A stretch of DNA of 33,652 nt from Tritrichomonas foetus (Eukaryota; Parabasalia; Tritrichomonadida; Tritrichomonadidae), in the NCBI GenBank assembly GCA_001839685.1, contig MLAK01001182.1:68326-101977 (forward strand), in the 5' to 3' direction. This document shows, in pieces, positions 9,944-18,890 of the stretch; the stretch's first letter is position 1; every line of letters begins with the position of its first letter. Below the pieces are notes generated by a model that made no database searches, had not been told where the DNA came from, and worked only from the letters and a program-made list of their open reading frames with translations. The translations under genes were made by a program, and so were the position numbers.

Positions 9944-10792
9944 ATGCTGACTGAAATCGTGCTCTGCCCGGATGGCAGGAAACCACAAAAAATCGATTTT
10001 GACCAACTTTTCAACTACAACGGCAAGAAAAAACTCAAGAAAATCAAATCTTTCAGTGCGAAAGCTGATACATCCGATATGACGCTATCTTTTCTCGGAG
10101 ATTACTTACCAGGACTTCAAACCCTTCGACTTGACAACTCGGTCTTTAGCTGCCTCCGCGATTTGAGCACACATCTTCCCAATTTAAAGATTCTTTCGTT
10201 GACATATTGCGGATTATCATCAATCGATGGAATTGCCACAATTTCCGGCCGGATTCAAGAATTATATCTTGCGCATAATTTCATTGATGACGTTTCCCCT
10301 CTCATCGGCTACAACACACTGAAAATATTGGATTTGGAATCCAATCTGATTGGCTACGTTGAAGACGTGGCTCTCTTAAAATGCTGCACGGGACTGAGGA
10401 GCCTCACTCTGACAGGAACCGGCGCCACAGAGCACCCCGAATATCGCTCGGAAATAAAAAGGCTGATTCCGAGGCTTCAAATTCTCGACGGCGTCAAATT
10501 TGGAGAAGAAGAAAAGCAGCAGGAACAACAAAATCAAGTGCAGCAAGAGCCAGAGAAGCCCCAAATTGCTGAGCTATCTGAAGATGTTCCAACATTGGAT
10601 CCGAAAGTTCCAATTCCTGCTCTGAAAAGTGTCAGCAGTGAAGGAAATATACCCCCAATTCCACCCGTGAGTGAGCCTGCACAGCCACCAAAGGCATCAC
10701 CTGTTCGTAAAAACAGAATGGTTGTGAAAACCAAGATTTTGCAGCCGCGCGCCCCACGAATCTGGCACAATGTGGGACCAATCAGGCTCTAG
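9944..10792 (+). CDS. leucine-rich repeat protein, LRRC56/ODA8-like
   Basis: A 282-residue protein with about five SDS22-type leucine-rich repeats between residues 58 and 185: LQTLRLDNSVFSCLRDLST, LKILSLTYCGLSSIDGI, IQELYLAHNFIDDVSPL, LKILDLESNLIGYVEDV and LRSLTLTGTG. The LRR cap EYRSEIKRLIPRLQILDG follows at 166-183. The arrangement of SLxDLS, CGLxxLDG, YxxxNxIxDLSPL and the YRxxVRKLIPQLxxLD cap is that of LRRC56 (ODA8 in Chlamydomonas), which helps mature and load outer dynein arms for flagellar transport. The C-terminal third is Gln/Glu/Pro-rich and disordered. A flagellar role fits a trichomonad with several flagella. Codon use is visibly more GC-rich than in the first gene of the window. 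Confidence 0.75.
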   Translation: MLTEIVLCPDGRKPQKIDFDQLFNYNGKKKLKKIKSFSAKADTSDMTLSFLGDYLPGLQTLRLDNSVFSCLRDLSTHLPNLKILSLTYCGLSSIDGIATISGRIQELYLAHNFIDDVSPLIGYNTLKILDLESNLIGYVEDVALLKCCTGLRSLTLTGTGATEHPEYRSEIKRLIPRLQILDGVKFGEEEKQQEQQNQVQQEPEKPQIAELSEDVPTLDPKVPIPALKSVSSEGNIPPIPPVSEPAQPPKASPVRKNRMVVKTKILQPRAPRIWHNVGPIRL

Positions 10793-11150
10793 AATCACTT
10801 TAACATGAACTATTTACCAGTAAATATTTGTATTCGAGTAATTGTTTTTCTGTTTGTCTTTAAAGAAGAATAGAAATAAATATCAAGAACATCACATTCC
10901 AATATAAGATGCTATGTATGAGGAAAGACAATCATCTTTAAAATAGATGCTGGCCATCATCAGTGATTAAAAATGTATTATCAACATCAAAGAAAGTTGA
11001 AGATTGATCAAAGGTTATATTTTTATGATCGGGCAACAACAATGTCACATGGAATATGCATAATTATTCTATTACTCATTTGATATACGTGTGAATCACA
11101 ATTTATCAACACTATATGTTTTAATGGTGAATTAAATCTCACTAAATTAT
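10793..11150. other. intergenic, possible lost 5' part of next gene
   Basis: A 358-bp AT-rich stretch. Just before 11151 a short open frame reads CFNGELNLTKLYEYDI and ends in TAG; it could be a frame-shifted remnant of the broken gene that follows. Otherwise nothing clear. Confidence 0.3.
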
Positions 11151-11964
11151 ATGAATATGATATCTAGTGAAGCCAATATATTTTTAGATATATATAATTA
11201 CTATCTGGAATCAAAGGTTAATTCTAAGCAGTATATTGACATGTTCATTAAATGGAGAGCTATTTTAGAAAAGTTAGAATCTTTATCCATATGCACTGAA
11301 ACCAAATATAATGTTAATATTAAAAGCCAAGTTACATATGCAGATGTGACAATTTCAGCTTTGATGGATGGCTTATCTGTGACTTTACCTTTCTCCAAAA
11401 CAAGCGCAAATCCATTTTCTGTCAACCTTGCAGCAACAGTATCTGGAAATGAAAACTGTCAAAATCTCGCACTTCTGAATGGCAAATCGGTTGTAGAATC
11501 CCAAACAAATGACATTGAAACAATAATAAGGAATGAAGACATTCCCGAAAATTGTTGGCCCATAACATCTGTCACATATTATTTAATATTATTTAATTCC
11601 ACCTATTATTGTTACTTCACCAATTAGTTCATTAAAAGTTGATTTTGGTGATTTCGAAAAAGATGGTGATTATGTTACTGCTTATGTTTCCAGTGCAGAA
11701 ATCCAAAATCTTGAATTAACAACATCAAATGGAGAATTCACATTATCTTCACCACAAATAGAGAAAATTACATTCTTACATGAGAGTAAATTTCTTGAAG
11801 AAGGAGAGACTGGATCACCAGAATTGTATATCTACAAATACAAACTTGATGCGAAGAGTGGATCCAATACCGACTTGATTGTTGGTGTTGTCGTTGCTGT
11901 TGTTGTTGTCGTCATTGTTGTGATAAAGCGAAAGAAGAAGCAGGATTCAACCTCATCAAAATAA
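11151..11964 (+). pseudogene. frameshifted type I membrane surface protein
   Basis: Two adjoining frames encode one protein. The first, from ATG 11151, runs 158 residues to TAG at 11625. The second is open from 11587, runs to TAA at 11962, and carries SLKVDFGDFEKDGDY, a Val-only membrane segment (IVGVVVAVVVVVIVVI) and a basic tail KRKKKQ. The break lies inside a 10-bp tandem duplication at 11576-11597: with one copy, the frames join as a continuous protein of about 265 residues. The anchored part with short basic tail matches other trichomonad surface proteins. The extracellular part is not recognised. The first frame lacks a signal peptide, so the 5' end may also be lost. A sequencing or assembly error is a possible alternative to true gene decay. 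Confidence 0.7.
11576..11597. repeat. 10-bp tandem duplication causing frameshift
   Basis: The unit ATTATTTAAT occurs at 11578-11587 and again at 11588-11597, with two more matching bases on the left. One extra copy shifts the frame by one base and converts the downstream half of the gene to another frame. Confidence 0.85.
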
Positions 11965-12014
11965 ACTGATGACTATAATGGCGCCAGAATAACTCTACAA
12001 AGTAAATCATTTTG

Positions 12015-12072
<58 letters not shown>

Positions 12073-12312
12073 AATAAGATATCTTGAAATAACTAACTCA
12101 TACATTGTATATTTGATGCATGTGAGAAAAGATATATTCAACTGAATATTGTCGAAATAACAAAGACTTTTTACCAATTTTTTATCTTGAACTTTTCTTT
12201 TGAGTTTATAATTTTCGAATATGTATTGTGCATTAATTTTTCGCAAAAAATATCAGGTATAATCGTGGAATCATAAATAAGAATGTAAAAATTAACGCTT
12301 TTTATTAACAAT
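11965..12312. other. intergenic, holds long poly-T tract
   Basis: This 348-bp gap lies between the 3' ends of the broken surface gene and the pectate lyase gene. Apart from the homopolymer at 12017-12071 nothing stands out. Confidence 0.6.
12017..12071. repeat. poly-T run of 55 bases
   Basis: An uninterrupted homopolymer of T on the plus strand, about 50 bases after the pseudogene's stop. Its printed length may be inexact. It might be a slippage product or the A-tail of an inserted retrocopy, but no such copy is seen beside it. Confidence 0.85.
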
Positions 12313-13578
12313 TTAGTTTTCTGGAACAGAATAACCGATTTCTGCTGAGTAAAGTTCGCTTGTTTCCTTCAATTTCAGAAATCCAATATCTGGAAGACTT
12401 CCATCTTCTTTTCTTGGAGTCATTAAAAGTTTCCAATCAATACTTTCAAAATCATCAGCAGTGACAGAATATGATTTTGGTAAAAATGAATTATTCTGAA
12501 TAGTGCAAGCTGATTCGTTCACTTGATAAATGTCCAAGTTTTTTGTTCTTGGTTCAAACGACAAATTATTTTCAATGATATGATCATAACCATCCACATC
12601 GACTGCTTCAAGCACACTTTTTCTATTCACCATACAGAAATTACAGGGATTCTTATAGCCAGAATTGTATTTCCATACCAGTCCTCCAATGTGATGGTTT
12701 GAGTAAAATCCACGATTTTTATTATAGTAGCAAATAGATCTTGTAATTACATGAGATGGTACTACATCAGGAACAGATGGATTTGCACTCATTCCATATC
12801 CACCTGCCTTAATTCCTGTTCCATCACCAGCAGTAATTAATGCTCCTGGTTTGTAGCCATTGAAAAATGCCCAACAATGATCAATTACAAAAACTTCTCG
12901 ACAGTTGATTAAATCAAAACCATCATCACTATTGTACCATGCTCTGCATCCTCTAAAGGTGTTATTCACACTTCCAACAGCAGAATGGCCGCCGAAGCCG
13001 TCAACGTTTCCGCCTCTTCCATTATCAGAAATGGAATCAAAATTATTGTATGCATCACAGTTTAGAACCAAGTTATTTGATCCTTGCGATAAATAAAAGC
13101 CAATCCCCATTCCATCATGCATTGCCAAATTTTCATAAATATTATTATTTCCTTTCCTGTTGCTGATGCATTCTGATTGAGCATTTGAAATCTTGGCTTG
13201 GGGAGTTCCAACAATTTCAAAATTCTTCAGATGGTGATATGATCCTGTCACATAGAAAACACTCAATCGACTTTCTGTCAGTTTGACCTGTGAAAGGTCA
13301 AAAATTGGCCTTTCACCTGGACATCCAAAGATATTGATATTATCTTTAGTGAGGTAAAAAACTATTGTATAGACGTAATTCACACCCATTAATTCAGATG
13401 ATGTGACACGATAAACACCACCTTTTATGTAAATAGTATCGAATGCATCTGCATTCTGATATGCAAAACCAAGTGTTGCAAATGGTGAATCCTTTGTTCC
13501 ATCATTAGAATTGTCGCCATTTGGCGCCACATAGATTTCTTTCTGGAATGTGGAAATGAATAAAATCACTAAAAACAT
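12313..13578 (-). CDS. secreted PL9-family pectate lyase
   Basis: The frame opens one codon earlier at a TTG; the first ATG is at 13578, giving 421 residues. MFLVILFISTFQ is a signal peptide, followed by YVAPNGDNSNDGTKDSPFATL, the start typical of DUF1565/PL9 parallel beta-helices. The core carries GNVDGFGGH, GCRAWYNSDDGFDLINC, GDGTGIKAGG and NKNRGFYSNHHIGGL in PL9 order. By alignment to bacterial Pel9A, the calcium ligands Asp209, Asp233, Asp234 and Asp237 correspond to D193, D218, D219 and D222, and catalytic Lys273 to K257; spacings agree within one residue. The enzyme should cleave polygalacturonate by beta-elimination outside the cell. There is no membrane anchor. PL9 is mainly bacterial, so lateral transfer is likely. 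The gene is divergent from the BspA-like gene. Confidence 0.85.
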   Translation of the reverse strand: MFLVILFISTFQKEIYVAPNGDNSNDGTKDSPFATLGFAYQNADAFDTIYIKGGVYRVTSSELMGVNYVYTIVFYLTKDNINIFGCPGERPIFDLSQVKLTESRLSVFYVTGSYHHLKNFEIVGTPQAKISNAQSECISNRKGNNNIYENLAMHDGMGIGFYLSQGSNNLVLNCDAYNNFDSISDNGRGGNVDGFGGHSAVGSVNNTFRGCRAWYNSDDGFDLINCREVFVIDHCWAFFNGYKPGALITAGDGTGIKAGGYGMSANPSVPDVVPSHVITRSICYYNKNRGFYSNHHIGGLVWKYNSGYKNPCNFCMVNRKSVLEAVDVDGYDHIIENNLSFEPRTKNLDIYQVNESACTIQNNSFLPKSYSVTADDFESIDWKLLMTPRKEDGSLPDIGFLKLKETSELYSAEIGYSVPEN

Positions 13579-13888
13579 CAAGTATTGCTATTTTCAATAA
13601 TTATTCAAATATTCAATGCCTCTAAAAGGGTTACGAAAAAATTGATTGTGAAAAAAATATTCGTTCCAAGAAATATAATCAAGATATGGGACTTTTACAA
13701 AATCTAAAATAAAAATGTGGTATAAGAGAAAAATGAGGTTCGTGCAAAACTAATATGAAATCAAGATAAATATAAAATATAATCTATATTTATTGAATCA
13801 TAGTCAATTTCATTGAAAAAATTGACCTTATCTTCTTCTCTCATCTTTTTAAAATTGAGATCTATTGAAATTATTATCTATTTTCCAA
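13579..13888. promoter_or_regulatory. divergent promoter region, pectate lyase and BspA-like genes
   Basis: A 310-bp AT-rich spacer between the start codons of two divergently transcribed genes for secreted or surface proteins. It must hold both promoters. TCATC at 13842-13846 precedes the BspA-like ATG by about 45 bases; no strong initiator is seen before the lyase ATG. Confidence 0.45.
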
Positions 13889-15160
13889 ATGCTTTTTCTT
13901 CTTCCTCTTATGATCAATTCTCTTAATTTTACAGTAAATCATTACAACTACAATGTGATTGAAAACACAAAAAATGTAGTTTTAATAAAAGGCATTTGCT
14001 CAACAAATGAAGATGATTTAATCATTCCAAGTGAAGTTTCTTATGATTCAGTTACATATACAGTTACAGTAATTGGAGAAAGTTCATTTTATATGTGTAA
14101 TGGATATACTGGGTCATTAAAACTTCCGGATAAATTAGAAATCATTGAAAATTTTGCTTTTCAATATTGCTACGGATTTACTGGAGATCTCAAACTTCCA
14201 AATACACTTGAATATATTGGAAATTACTCATTTTTTAATTGTCGAGCTTTTTCAGGCCATCTTGAAATTCCAGAAAAAGTGATTTTTATAGGAAATGATG
14301 CTTTTTCTGGGTGTGGCGGGTTTACATCATTATCATTTCCCGATAATTTAAAAGTAATTGGTGACAGTGCTTTTGCTGGTTGTTTTAATATAGAAGGAGA
14401 AATAAAATTACCAATCAGTTTAGAATCACTTGGTTTTTTGGCTTTTGCAGGATGTCTCAAAATTAATGGAAATTTGTATTTGCCTGATAAATTGAATAAT
14501 ATTAAATATGGTGCATTTGCATGGTGTACTGCTCTTAATGGTGAATTAAATCTGTCTTGCTCATTAAATGAAATTGAATCTTTTGCTTTTTATTCAGACA
14601 AACTTCTAACTTCAATCAATATTCCAGAAAAAGTCGATAAAATAGGTGAGTATTCGTTTGCTACTTGTACAGGTGTGAAATCTCTGACTTTTTGCGGAGA
14701 AGCTAGTCCTGAAATAGAAGAAAATGCTTTTAATGGTCTTTCTCTAACTTCAATTTCAGTCACATCGAAATATAATGGAACCAAATTCATTGATTTGCCA
14801 GTTAATATTGTTTCAGATGATCACTGTGTGTCATGTAATGCTGAAGATGATGATTTTGATAAACTGACTTATAAATCATCTTTGGAAACAATTCCTTTAT
14901 TAATTAATTCTCAAACATCTTCAAATGATGATTTTATCAATCAAGAAACATTTATTAGTATTGATAATTCAGATGCTTCCATCAATGATAAAGAATTGGA
15001 TGACGTAAATGACGGAAAAAAGAAATTAAAGCCAGGTGAAATAGCTGGAATAACAATTGCAGCTATCATTGGAGTAGTTGTCATTATTATCGTTATTGTG
15101 ATTATTCTTTTCAAGAAGAAAAAGAATCATCAATCAAGTTCTGAAGAGATTGTTTTTTAA
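13889..15160 (+). CDS. BspA-like leucine-rich repeat surface protein
   Basis: The frame is open from TTG 13865, but the first ATG is at 13889; MLFLLPLMINSLNF then forms a compact signal peptide. The protein has 423 residues. About nine LRR_5 (BspA/TpLRR) repeats of roughly 23 residues span about 50-290, with the pattern LxLPxxLExIGxxAFxxCxxFxGxL, seen in KLPDKLEIIENFAFQYCYGF and SFPDNLKVIGDSAFAGC. An acidic Asn/Asp-rich stalk (about 310-380), one membrane helix (GITIAAIIGVVVIIIVIVII, about 386-406) and a short tail KKKKNHQSSSEEIVF follow. BspA-like proteins form a very large family in trichomonads, several of them on the surface and implicated in adherence. The tail has no NPxY-type endocytic motif. 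Confidence 0.92.
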   Translation: MLFLLPLMINSLNFTVNHYNYNVIENTKNVVLIKGICSTNEDDLIIPSEVSYDSVTYTVTVIGESSFYMCNGYTGSLKLPDKLEIIENFAFQYCYGFTGDLKLPNTLEYIGNYSFFNCRAFSGHLEIPEKVIFIGNDAFSGCGGFTSLSFPDNLKVIGDSAFAGCFNIEGEIKLPISLESLGFLAFAGCLKINGNLYLPDKLNNIKYGAFAWCTALNGELNLSCSLNEIESFAFYSDKLLTSINIPEKVDKIGEYSFATCTGVKSLTFCGEASPEIEENAFNGLSLTSISVTSKYNGTKFIDLPVNIVSDDHCVSCNAEDDDFDKLTYKSSLETIPLLINSQTSSNDDFINQETFISIDNSDASINDKELDDVNDGKKKLKPGEIAGITIAAIIGVVVIIIVIVIILFKKKKNHQSSSEEIVF

Positions 15161-15667
15161 TCAACTATTGATTTTATTTCATGTTAGTAAAAATTTATGT
15201 CAAAAATATATTTTTTGAATGGAAAGGTTATTTTTAATAAATATGATGCTGAATTTCTGATGTTAAACTTAAGTTGCATTAACAAACCTGACAAACAGGT
15301 CGTAACTTTATGAAACAGCTTCATTACTCTATTGTACTGTAACTCGGTAAAATCAAAATCTAATTGATAATAAACCATTTCATCTTCTTGATATGAATAT
15401 AGAATTCAATAAAACCATGTTAGATTAATTTGAGTTCCAGAAAAAAACGTGCATCTAATTTCTATTTGCAAATTGATCATATTCCAAGCACAACCAGGCA
15501 AAACCAATATTGATGAAATTAAACGATATTTTTCACTAAATAGTATGATATTACTGTTCATTGATGAATAACTCGTGTTCGAAAACGAGTCATTTTTTGT
15601 TTTCGCATTTCCGATTGTTGAGATTAATCGAAAAACGAATTTTTGCGAAAAATAGAAAATGATAGAA
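15161..15667. other. intergenic between convergent genes, one hairpin
   Basis: A 507-bp spacer between the 3' ends of the BspA-like gene and the kinase gene. It holds a small perfect hairpin at 15571-15590 (ACTCGT, 8-base loop GTTCGAAA, ACGAGT) followed by a T-rich run. GTTCGAAA recalls a tRNA T-loop, but no tRNA can be folded around it. No coding sequence was found. Confidence 0.5.
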
Positions 15668-17664
15668 TTATTCTGATGGTGACAACATGAATTTCACGTT
15701 TTCCAGAATATTTCCAATTGCATTCTGTGAAGCCTGTGAGAAGTATAAGTTCATAGTTATTGATTGAGTTGCCTGTACCTTTTCACAACGTGCCACCAAA
15801 TACATCATATCATCAGCACGCCTCGAAAATATTGAACAATCATCCGGATGAAACCATTGAAAATGCAACGAAGTTAAAAGTATTTGTAGACTTGTCATTA
15901 ATTGTTCAAGTGGCAATTGAATTCCAAGACAAGGTTGCATCACATCATATTTGTAGTCATTTGTTGGTAAGTAAGCCCATGGTGCCCTTTCTGCCAATGA
16001 CGAAACTTCGGAACCCATAGAATACGAATCAGGAAGGAAGTCAGGTGAACTTCCAAATCCAAGAGAATTCTGACCAACAAACGCAGGGGATTGTAAGTAT
16101 GCTTCGCTTGGATGTTGTTCAATAATTGGTGCAACCCATGGAAGTGACTCTAATGAAACATTTGTAGTAAGCATGGAATAGAAAACCTTAGCCATCGAAT
16201 GTCCTTCCCGTGAAAATTCAGCAATTAGTTCTTGTTCATCAGCAAAACCAATTTGAAGAAGCGTGGAAAGAACAGAAGGATCAATCGTGGCTGGATCAAT
16301 TGGGTTTGGAATGGATGGAATTGGAAGTGGTGTTGGTGAAACATAATTTTCTGGTAATCCAATTCGAAAGGCTGGGTGTTGTTTAATGTTGGCAATGTTA
16401 ATTCGTTCTTGTGGGTTTACAATGAGCATTCTGGCGATTAAATCTTGAATGGGTGGCGGTAAATTGTCGGGCATGATGTACTGACCACATTTCACTTTCG
16501 CTAAAAGGTTACGGATTGCAGGATCATCAAAAGGAAGTCTTCCCTGAATGTTAGTGAATAATGAAGAAAAAAATTGTGTAGTTTTAATTTACCTTTTTGG
16601 TATTTTTTTATTTTAGCTTTTTTCGAGATTTTTTTGAATGAAGGTTCTCATTACAATGAAATATCTATATCATTATAAAGTTAATTTCATAGTTTGAATA
16701 AAATGTGAATAATTTTAAATATTGAAAAGTATTTCATATTGTGGAATTTTTCACAAAAAAAAAAAAAAAAAAAAAAAAAATGCGTTTTCAGTTTTGAAGT
16801 GCAAAATTGGAATTTTGATAATTTGAGGAAAAAATGACATCATATGTATTAATTTGTTGAAGTTTCCAATTAGTTTCTAAGAAAAATTCTGGAACAAAAA
16901 AAAAACTTTGCAAAATTTATTTTTGTTTTTTTGAAAAAATTAAAATCAAATATAACTGAGAACAATTCATTCTAAAAACCTCGGTAAAAAAAGCAGTAAA
17001 AAAACACAAAGAAAAAAATAAACCAAAAACACACAAAACATAAAAAAATACATACTGCAACAAGTGCGTATAAAATAACACCACATGACCAAATATCTGC
17101 GGCTCTTCCATCATATGGTATTCCACGAATAACTTCTGGAGCTGCATAGTGCGGCGATCCACAACTTGTATCTGCAATGTTAGATTTCATCCATCTTGCA
17201 AATCCAAAATCACCGATTTTGATGTCATCATTTTCATCCAAAAGGATGTTCTCGGGTTTTAGGTCTCGATGACAAATTGCGTGCTCATGGAGAAACTCAA
17301 GGCCGTAAATAATCTGTCTGAAAAATTTGAGAGCAAGGTCAAGTGGAATTGACCTTCTCGATACTAAATAGTCAAATAATTCACCATGTTGGGCGAATTC
17401 AAGAATGATATATAAATGCCTTTGACTTTCGCAAACTTCGATTAATTTTAAGAGATGTGGATGGTCCAACACACGCATTAATGCAATTTCCCTGTGAACT
17501 TTCGCTTGGAGTTGCGGCTTTTTTTCGAAACTTTGTTTTTTGATGATTTTAATTGCGACGTGTTTATGCGTTTGAAAATGCTCGCCCAATTTGACTTTTC
17601 CTGTGGTCCCAGTTCCTAGCGGATACAAAACGACGTAATCACCGATTCTCTGAGTCTTTTTCAT
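15668..17664 (-). CDS. BRSK/SNF1-like Ser/Thr kinase, two exons
   Basis: The coding sequence joins exon 1 (17664-17056) and exon 2 (16543-15668), for 494 residues. The first ATG is 17664; the frame opens earlier only at a TTG. The kinase has the Gly loop GTGTTGKV (17-24), VAIK Lys39, Glu59, HRDLKPEN from 132, DFG (152-154), a T-loop DTSCGSPHYAAPE with Thr166 where LKB1-type kinases act, and WSCGVILYALVA. Exon 2 continues in frame with GRLPFDDPAIRNLLAKVKCG, completing the lobe. A UBA-like segment follows (LSTLLQIGFADEQELIAEF) and then a C-terminal region ending in a possible KA1-like fold (LQILLTSLHFQWFHPDD). This order is that of CAMKL kinases such as BRSK/SAD and AMPK-alpha. Reading it without splicing truncates the kinase domain in nonsense sequence. 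Confidence 0.88.
16544..17055 (-). other. 512-nt spliceosomal intron with trichomonad signals
   Basis: On the minus strand the intron begins GTATGT (17055-17050) and ends ACTAACATTCAG (16555-16544). The branch-point ACTAAC is placed so close that the putative branch A lies only seven bases from the last intron base. This fused branch-point and 3' splice site is the hallmark of Trichomonas introns (GTAYGT and ACTAACACACAG). Removal is phase 0 and restores a continuous kinase catalytic domain. Introns described in T. vaginalis are mostly under 200 nt, so this one is long. It contains a run of 26 T on its sense strand. Confidence 0.88.
16755..16780. repeat. poly-A run of 26 bases inside intron
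   Basis: Uninterrupted A on the plus strand, so poly-T on the intron's sense strand, about 210 bases before the 3' splice site. It is too far from the splice site to act as an ordinary polypyrimidine tract. Confidence 0.85.
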
Positions 17665-18890
17665 TGATATTGATTTCCGTAATATTATTTGATAGCTTTT
17701 GAAAATATTCAAAACTTTTTCTATTCATCTCTTAATTTTTTTTATTACTTGGTCGCATCAGAATTGTCTGAATTTTTTCAGTGTTATTCAGAAAACTCTT
17801 TTCGTGGAGACCAAACTTATTATTCATGGTGAATATTTACCTTAACGATTATATGCATTCAATTTAAATGATGAAAAATTGAATAATTGACCGATTATAG
17901 GAAACTTTTTGATATAAACTCTAATAAACGGTGCAATTTTCAAAAGCATTTGAATTTATTTCAATTGTAACCAGACTATTTTCACAATTTTGAATAAAAC
18001 TGATTGATTGAATTGACTCAATTATTCTGGCTTCTTATTAGACTTCATCTCGAATATGTGTGATATTTCATGAATGGTCTGCATTTGGTTGATCACTGTT
18101 TAAGTGTAATTTCAATTTTATTCTTTAACTGCTCTTCCAAATAGATCACAAAATTTCAAAATACGCTGAAAATGAGAAAAGATGAAATATTGGCAATCTA
18201 TGTGATAAATGTTTATTATTTCATAGAATTAAATCGAAAAACGTTGTGATTCATATTTTTTTCTATCATTTTATTCTTTCATTATTGAATGATTTTGGAC
18301 AAGCAAATAACACATATTATTGATGTTAGCCCTAATCCAAACAAAAAATCAAGGATATAAAGCGTTCAAAAGTAATCATAAAAATACCTCGTATTTTTGG
18401 TAGCATGTCAAGAAAATTTTTATTGTGTGATCTTAAAATCATGTTCACAAACCAAAATGAGCTCATATTTATTGATTATATTGGTTGATAAGAATTTTAG
18501 TAATATCTATTAATCACTGCTATTAAACAGCATGATCATAATACAACATCAATTTATTATTTACAACATGGTCGCACATAGAAATTTTGTGATATCATAA
18601 ACTTTCGAAAGTTAATCAAAAGAGTTTTTCTGAAATTTAAAATTTCATTTTGAAATGGGTCTGAAAGAAATTCTGAATAGAATCTCTTAGAGTTAATAGC
18701 AGAGCTGATAAAATCAAAAATTTTTATAAAAAATGAAAAGAAAATCATGTTTTGGTAATTTAAATGTGTCTTTAGGGTTACAACCAAACTGTAAAAAGAT
18801 TACAGCGTAACTTGGTAAATATAAAAGTCGTAAAACAAAGGTATAGTTTTAATGAAAATAAAAGTACATGACTAAACATGACTTTTAATA
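17665..18890. other. 1.2-kb gap, one possible decayed gene end
   Basis: No intact gene was found. On the minus strand two short open stretches in different frames overlap: 18155-18093 reads NFVIYLEEQLKNKIEITLKQ and 18099-18022 reads TVINQMQTIHEISHIFEMKS and ends at TAA. Together they resemble the coiled-coil end of a gene broken by one indel. The evidence is weak because each piece is only 20-25 codons. A 63-codon frame from an ATG on the minus strand near 18748 looks like chance. Confidence 0.3.

Noticed and set aside
12007..12246. Minus-strand frame with a long poly-Lys end
   Set aside because: The Lys run is the translation of the 55-base T homopolymer.
15571..15590. GTTCGAAA within a small stem, like a tRNA T-arm
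   Set aside because: The loop is eight bases, no acceptor stem or anticodon arm can be placed upstream, and the 3' flank is a T run. It is only a hairpin.
15668..16495. A separate gene starting MKCGQ
   Set aside because: Its first codon is GTG, and the 16 codons upstream in frame complete a kinase domain and begin right at a splice acceptor. It is exon 2 of the kinase.
18557..18748. 63-codon minus-strand frame from an ATG
   Set aside because: The translation is Phe/Ile/Lys-rich, as expected for AT-rich noncoding DNA, and matches no pattern I know.
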